Shown piece by piece: positions 60,396 through 64,000 of a DNA stretch of 64,000 bases. The position numbers and the translations under genes are program-made. The stretch comes from Anaerolineales bacterium. Its GTDB lineage: Bacteria > Chloroflexota > Anaerolineae > Anaerolineales > UBA11858. How positions within the stretch are numbered: position 1 is the stretch's first letter; each line of letters starts with the position of its first letter. The stretch spans positions 1 through 64,000 of the forward strand of contig JANTFT010000003.1 of the NCBI GenBank assembly GCA_024763275.1, in the 5' to 3' direction. The notes under the pieces are model-generated. The model was given only the letters and a program-made list of their open reading frames with translations. It was not told the DNA's origin and did no database searches.

Positions 60396-61166
60396 ATGTT
60401 ATTCAAAGATACCGTCTTTATCGGCATTGACCCCTCCTCTGACGAGGGAGCCCTGACCTATGCGGTCCTGGACCAGGAATTGAACCTGCTGGCCATGTCC
60501 CAGCAGGAGCTCACTACGGTTTCCGCCTTCGTTGGCGGGCAGAAATCAGCCGTTGTGGGTGTGAACGCTCCCCGCCGCCTCAATCAGGGCTTGATGGAGG
60601 AAGACAGGGTGCGGGATAGCCTCAGGCCTCAGCCCAATCCCGGGCGCTGGACCAAGTTCCGGGTGGCTGAGTACCTGCTCTTCCAGCGCAATATCCGGAT
60701 TCCTAAAACCCCCGGGGATCTCTCGGATTGTCCCGGATGGATGCGGGTCGGATTCAAGCTCTTCCGGCGCCTGGAGGATATCGGTTTTGCGGATTACCCC
60801 GCAGATGACCGGCGCCAGCTCATGCTGGAAGTTTATCCCCACGCGGCCTACACTGTCCTGCTTGATAGAATCCCTTACCTGAAAAAGACCCTGGAAGGCA
60901 GACTGCAGCGCCAGCTGCTGCTGCATTCCCTGGAAGTGGATGTGCCCGATCCCATGCAGATTTTCGAGGAAATCACCCGCTACAAGATCCTCCACGGACA
61001 GCTGCCCCTGGATGGTTTATATTCGGTGGAGGAGCTGGACGCGCTGATGGCCGCTTATATAGCCTGGAAGGCGGCTCTGAGACAAAAAGAGATCACCCTG
61101 GTGGGGGATTCGCGAGAGGGTGAGGTCGTCCTGCCAGTCAAAGAGCTGAAACCAAAATATCATTGA
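60396..61166 (+). CDS. DUF429 family protein
   Basis: Encodes 256 residues. The start FIGIDPSSDEGALTYAVLD looks like an RNase-H-type strand with an Asp, and VGVNAPRRLNQGLMEEDRVRD, MRVGFKLFRRLEDIGF and MLEVYPHAAYTVLL are the DUF429 signatures. The usual second text is VAIDAPL; here VGVNAPR changes the Asp to Asn. The family function is not known; a nuclease-like fold is suspected. The tail KELKPKYH is charged. It starts a run of plus-strand genes that reaches the window end. Confidence 0.8.
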   Translation: MLFKDTVFIGIDPSSDEGALTYAVLDQELNLLAMSQQELTTVSAFVGGQKSAVVGVNAPRRLNQGLMEEDRVRDSLRPQPNPGRWTKFRVAEYLLFQRNIRIPKTPGDLSDCPGWMRVGFKLFRRLEDIGFADYPADDRRQLMLEVYPHAAYTVLLDRIPYLKKTLEGRLQRQLLLHSLEVDVPDPMQIFEEITRYKILHGQLPLDGLYSVEELDALMAAYIAWKAALRQKEITLVGDSREGEVVLPVKELKPKYH

Positions 61167-61229
61167 TTCCCAGCAGTGGTGGATATCCGTCAGTTCAATT
61201 TGCCAGGAGACAATTGAGAGAGTACCCCT

Positions 61230-62153
61230 ATGGAAAATAAAAAGACCCTTTTCATCATCAACCCTAACGCTAATCTCGGCCAGGCCTGGAGGCAGGCTGC
61301 TGATCTCAAACCCATCATGGAAGAGTTTGGAGGGGCGGATTGGGCCGGTTCTGTGTACCCGACCCACGCTATCGAGCTTGCTAAAAAGGGTGTCGAGGAC
61401 AGCTACGATCTGATCATCGCTGGTGGGGGCGATGGCACCGTCCATGAAGTGGTCAACGCCATCATGTCTTTCCCGAAGGAGCGCCGACCCGCTCTGGGTG
61501 TGGTGCCGCTGGGTTCTGGAAATGATTTTGCCCATGCAGTTGGCATGGACACCGCTCCGTGGAAAGCCCTGCGGCAGATCTTCACCGGCCAGGAAAACTG
61601 GATCGATATCGGCGAGGTGAACGATGAATGGGGTCGGACTGCTTACATCGACAACACCCTCGGGGTGGGATTTGACGCTATCGTCACTATCTATTCCCAT
61701 GAGCTGCCTATCGTGCGGGGTTTCGCGATGTACCTGGCGGCAGTGCTGAAAACCATCTTTGTCAATCACCAACCGATCGGTATGAAGATCACCCTTGATG
61801 GCCAGCCGGTCCGGGAGGAGCATTTGCTGATGCTTACCCTTTGCAACGGTAGCCGGGAGGGCGGTGGGTTTCTGCTTTACCCCGATGCGTCTCAAAGGGA
61901 CGGGATCCTTAATTATGTGACCGTTGAAGAGGTCAGCCGCTTGACCATGCTTTTCACAATGCTGCCTGCCTTTATGAAAGGCACCCATCTGCCACACCCC
62001 AAGGTAGGTTCTGGCTCGTTTAAAAGCTTGGTAGTGGAAGCCGATAGTCCGCTCTACATCCACATTGACGGCGAGGTCTTTTCCGGTTTCACCAATGATC
62101 TGCGCAGGATCGAGGTGAAAGTGCACCCCCAGGCCCTGCGGGTCCTTTCCTGA
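61230..62153 (+). CDS. Diacylglycerol kinase-like lipid kinase (DagK/YegS family)
   Basis: Encodes 307 residues. The N-terminal domain has FIINPNANLG, then LIIAGGGDGTVHEVVNAIM (GGGDGT is the nucleotide-binding motif) and GVVPLGSGNDFAHAVG. The C-terminal beta domain ends IHIDGEVFSGFT, RIEVKVHPQALRVL. Members phosphorylate diacylglycerol, sphingoid bases or similar lipids at the membrane face. The lipid is unknown, though recycling of diacylglycerol released by Lgt-type reactions is a plausible use. It precedes the XPB-N-like gene by 11 bases. Confidence 0.9.
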   Translation: MENKKTLFIINPNANLGQAWRQAADLKPIMEEFGGADWAGSVYPTHAIELAKKGVEDSYDLIIAGGGDGTVHEVVNAIMSFPKERRPALGVVPLGSGNDFAHAVGMDTAPWKALRQIFTGQENWIDIGEVNDEWGRTAYIDNTLGVGFDAIVTIYSHELPIVRGFAMYLAAVLKTIFVNHQPIGMKITLDGQPVREEHLLMLTLCNGSREGGGFLLYPDASQRDGILNYVTVEEVSRLTMLFTMLPAFMKGTHLPHPKVGSGSFKSLVVEADSPLYIHIDGEVFSGFTNDLRRIEVKVHPQALRVLS

Positions 62154-62164
62154 GAGCACCACCG

Positions 62165-63826
62165 ATGACTGACCTGTGGCACAGCCTGCATAGATCCGAG
62201 TTCAGCTATCTGAAAGCGGTCGCTGAAAGCTGGGGCTTGCCCTTTAACGCCCCCGACGCCCGCCAGGGGGTGGATCAGCTGGCTGAGGTCCTGCTCGCCA
62301 GTGATCTTCTGCTGGGAATCAAGGAGATCCTGTCTAAGGAGGAATTGCAGGCTCTGCTCTGGCTGGATCAGCAGGGAGGCAGGGCGCCCTGGGACCAATT
62401 CACCCGCCAATTTGGTGAGATTCGCCAGGTGGGAGCCGGCCGGCTGGACCGGGAAAAGCCCTATCTCGACCCCATCTCCCCGGCAGAAGGCCTGTGGTAC
62501 CGCGCTCTGGTAGCCAGGGGGTTCTTCGACACAGAGACAGGTTTTCAGGAGTTTGCCTATCTGCCCCAGGACATCCGGGAGATCATCATGCCGCTGATCG
62601 ATCCAGAGCGGATCTTCCAGGACCAGCCCCCTTTTTCCTGCCGGGTGGCTGCACAGCGGGAAAGGGAGTTCCAGGAGCTGGCCTCAACTGCCCTGCTGGA
62701 TCATCTTCCCGCCCTGCTGGCGGGGCTGCGCATGGGCCTCGATCCCCGGATCCACCTGCCCGGTGTGAGTGATCTGGAGCTGGCTTTCTACAGCTATTTG
62801 GCCCAATCTGCCGGTCTGGTGGATGAGAGGGGGAAAGTCTCCCCGGAGAACATCCGCCAGTTTTTCGAGCTTGATGAAGGACAGGCGCTGGGAAAACTCT
62901 GGGCCAGCTGGAGGGAGAGCGCGGCGCCGGGAGAGCTGGGTATGGTGCCCGATTTCCAGATCGATGGAGAACTGGGGTTTGACCACCATCAGCTCCGGGT
63001 ACGGGTAAATGGTTATTTAAAGGCTCTTGGTCCGGGAGAATGGTGGAGTATAGAATCTTTTATCGCCCAGGTGAAGGAACGCGATCCTGATTTTCTGCGC
63101 AGTGGCGGGGAATACGACAGCTGGTTCGTCCGGCGCCCGGAAAGCGATGAGTTCCTGGCTGGGTTCCAGCACTGGGATGAGGTAGAAGGGGACCTGCTGC
63201 GCTATTTCCTCAGCGGACCGCTGCACTGGCTGGGATTGATGGATCTGGGAGCGCCGGAAGAGGACAGTCGGCCGCTGGCATTTCGGCTTTCTGCTCTGTT
63301 CGAGGATTTTTCTGCAGGAAAGATCCCCTCCCTCCAGCCCGCAAAGCCTGACCGGATCCAGCTCCGTTCTCAGGGAGAGATCCGCATGACTCCTGCCGTC
63401 CCCCGTAAGATCCGCTACCAGATCGCCCGCTTCTGTGACTGGTACCCGCTGAAAGCGGAGGCCTATCAGTTCCGGATCTCACCTGCCTCCCTGGCCAGGG
63501 CGGAAAAACAGGGACTCCGGGTAGCCCATCTGCTTTCCCTGCTGGAAAATCATGCCGAAGCCATACCTCCCAACATCCTGGCGGCTCTGCAGCGCTGGGA
63601 AAAGCAGGGCACCCAGGCTTCAATAGGGAGCAGATTGGTGATGAGGGTGGGGTCTCCGGCTGTCCTTAAAGCTTTGAAGAGATCAAAAGCCAGCCGCTAT
63701 ATCCTGGAACAGCTGGGACCGACTGCCGTGATCATCCGTCCAGGCAGCCAGGACAAAGTCGCCCAGGCTTTGATCGAATTGGGGTTCTTCATCATGATCG
63801 AGGATCAGAGCGGTTCCCAGACCTGA
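62165..63826 (+). CDS. XPB/Ssl2-N-like helicase-associated protein without helicase
   Basis: Encodes 553 residues. The chain is mostly helical: SLHRSEFSYLKAVAESWGLP, LSKEELQALLWLDQQGG, LWYRALVARGFFDTE, then a long middle and an end with ILEQLGPTAVIIRP and VAQALIELGFFIMIED. The last 120 residues resemble the Helicase_C_3 (XPB/Ssl2 N-terminal-like) domain found before or apart from the helicase in Chloroflexota and Actinobacteria. No Walker motifs are present, so it is not a helicase by itself. The function is unknown. Its last 22 bases overlap a convergent gene. Confidence 0.65.
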   Translation: MTDLWHSLHRSEFSYLKAVAESWGLPFNAPDARQGVDQLAEVLLASDLLLGIKEILSKEELQALLWLDQQGGRAPWDQFTRQFGEIRQVGAGRLDREKPYLDPISPAEGLWYRALVARGFFDTETGFQEFAYLPQDIREIIMPLIDPERIFQDQPPFSCRVAAQREREFQELASTALLDHLPALLAGLRMGLDPRIHLPGVSDLELAFYSYLAQSAGLVDERGKVSPENIRQFFELDEGQALGKLWASWRESAAPGELGMVPDFQIDGELGFDHHQLRVRVNGYLKALGPGEWWSIESFIAQVKERDPDFLRSGGEYDSWFVRRPESDEFLAGFQHWDEVEGDLLRYFLSGPLHWLGLMDLGAPEEDSRPLAFRLSALFEDFSAGKIPSLQPAKPDRIQLRSQGEIRMTPAVPRKIRYQIARFCDWYPLKAEAYQFRISPASLARAEKQGLRVAHLLSLLENHAEAIPPNILAALQRWEKQGTQASIGSRLVMRVGSPAVLKALKRSKASRYILEQLGPTAVIIRPGSQDKVAQALIELGFFIMIEDQSGSQT

Positions 63827-64000
63827 TAGAGACTCAAATCCCCTTCTTTTCCGTCTGAATAAAAGCTTTCCAGAATCTTAAAGCCCCCTTTTTCAGCCAG
63901 ACCGGTAAGCTCCTCAGGTGTGAAGTGGTGCAGATAGCGAATGCCTGAGCCGCCGCGCCGCCAATCCAGCAGGTAGTCCCCTTCCTCAACGTCTTCTTCG
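63805..64000 (-). CDS. C-terminal end of a SAM-dependent methyltransferase-like protein (partial)
   Basis: The minus strand is open from the window edge to TGA at 63805 and encodes 65 residues: GDYLLDWRRGGSGIRYLHHF, then TPEELTGLAEKGGFKILESF and a final LSLYQVWEPL. This resembles the last part of class I methyltransferases (the strand pair after the cap, with LHHF and a GGF strand). The SAM-binding motifs would lie beyond the window. It overlaps the upstream convergent gene by 22 bases. Confidence 0.6.
   Translation of the reverse strand, partial: EEDVEEGDYLLDWRRGGSGIRYLHHFTPEELTGLAEKGGFKILESFYSDGKEGDLSLYQVWEPL

Overview
The window looks like a chromosomal segment of a moderately GC-rich Chloroflexota bacterium, most likely class Anaerolineae. 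The main support is family-level: many lipoproteins with Pro/Thr-rich linkers (PTPTP), a SHMT-GcvT fusion, a bifunctional SIS-domain phosphoglucose/phosphomannose isomerase, a ClpC of Chloroflexota type, a CSLREA beta-helix lipoprotein, DUF951, an M29 aminopeptidase and an aapJQMP-type amino-acid importer. No rRNA, tRNA, CRISPR array, insertion sequence, integrase or phage gene was seen. Taxonomy is inference from protein character, not from a marker-gene search.

Layout. 1-6 kb: cytochrome bd oxidase genes cydA-cydB and the start of cydD on the minus strand, with adenylate kinase sitting between cydB and cydD on the other strand. Upstream of cydA are a broken Rrf2-type regulator and a membrane-anchored reductive-dehalogenase-like Fe-S protein. 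6-17 kb: cold-shock protein with a long leader, YjbQ-family protein, phospholipase-D-like lipoprotein, MtlR-like protein, ComEC whose C-terminal metallo-beta-lactamase site is degenerate, PIG-L deacetylase, greA, lysS, an SLC13/TrkA-C transporter, a cluster of four DnaA-box-like sites, and a PH-domain membrane protein. 17-22 kb: complete polar amino-acid ABC importer. 22-31 kb: TSUP transporter, AAC(3)-family acetyltransferase, MscS channel, HAD phosphatase, two exported proteins, rplS, a glycoside-hydrolase-like lipoprotein, murI and a CAP-LysM protein. 31-39 kb: DUF951-rsmI-PGI/PMI operon (minus), M29 peptidase, then a tight plus-strand run M50 protease, HD protein, TyrA-like dehydrogenase, GIY-YIG protein and kbl. 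39-51 kb: repeat lipoprotein, cysteine synthase-like enzyme, DinB-like protein, ICMT-like methyltransferase, a decayed alpha/beta-hydrolase, UbiA prenyltransferase, a glycosyltransferase in an AT-rich stretch, and the 1085-residue SHMT/GcvT-like/GcvT fusion. 51-64 kb: lgt, the CSLREA lipoprotein, three envelope-related genes of the DUF5668/toast_rack kind, clpC behind an extended -10 promoter and an inverted repeat, a lipoprotein, an internally deleted PEP-synthase/rifampin-phosphotransferase-like remnant, DUF429 protein, diacylglycerol-kinase-like protein, an XPB/Ssl2-N-like protein, and the end of a methyltransferase.

How it fits together. Most genes are ordinary housekeeping, respiration, envelope and amino-acid/one-carbon metabolism. 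The most unusual items are the three-part SHMT/GcvT-like/GcvT fusion, the membrane-anchored reductive-dehalogenase-like protein coupled to a broken Rrf2 regulator next to cyd genes, a C-terminal Cys module shared by two otherwise unrelated lipoproteins, the DnaA-box cluster, the ComEC with a dead-looking lactamase domain, and three gene remnants (Rrf2, hydrolase, PEP-synthase/Rph).
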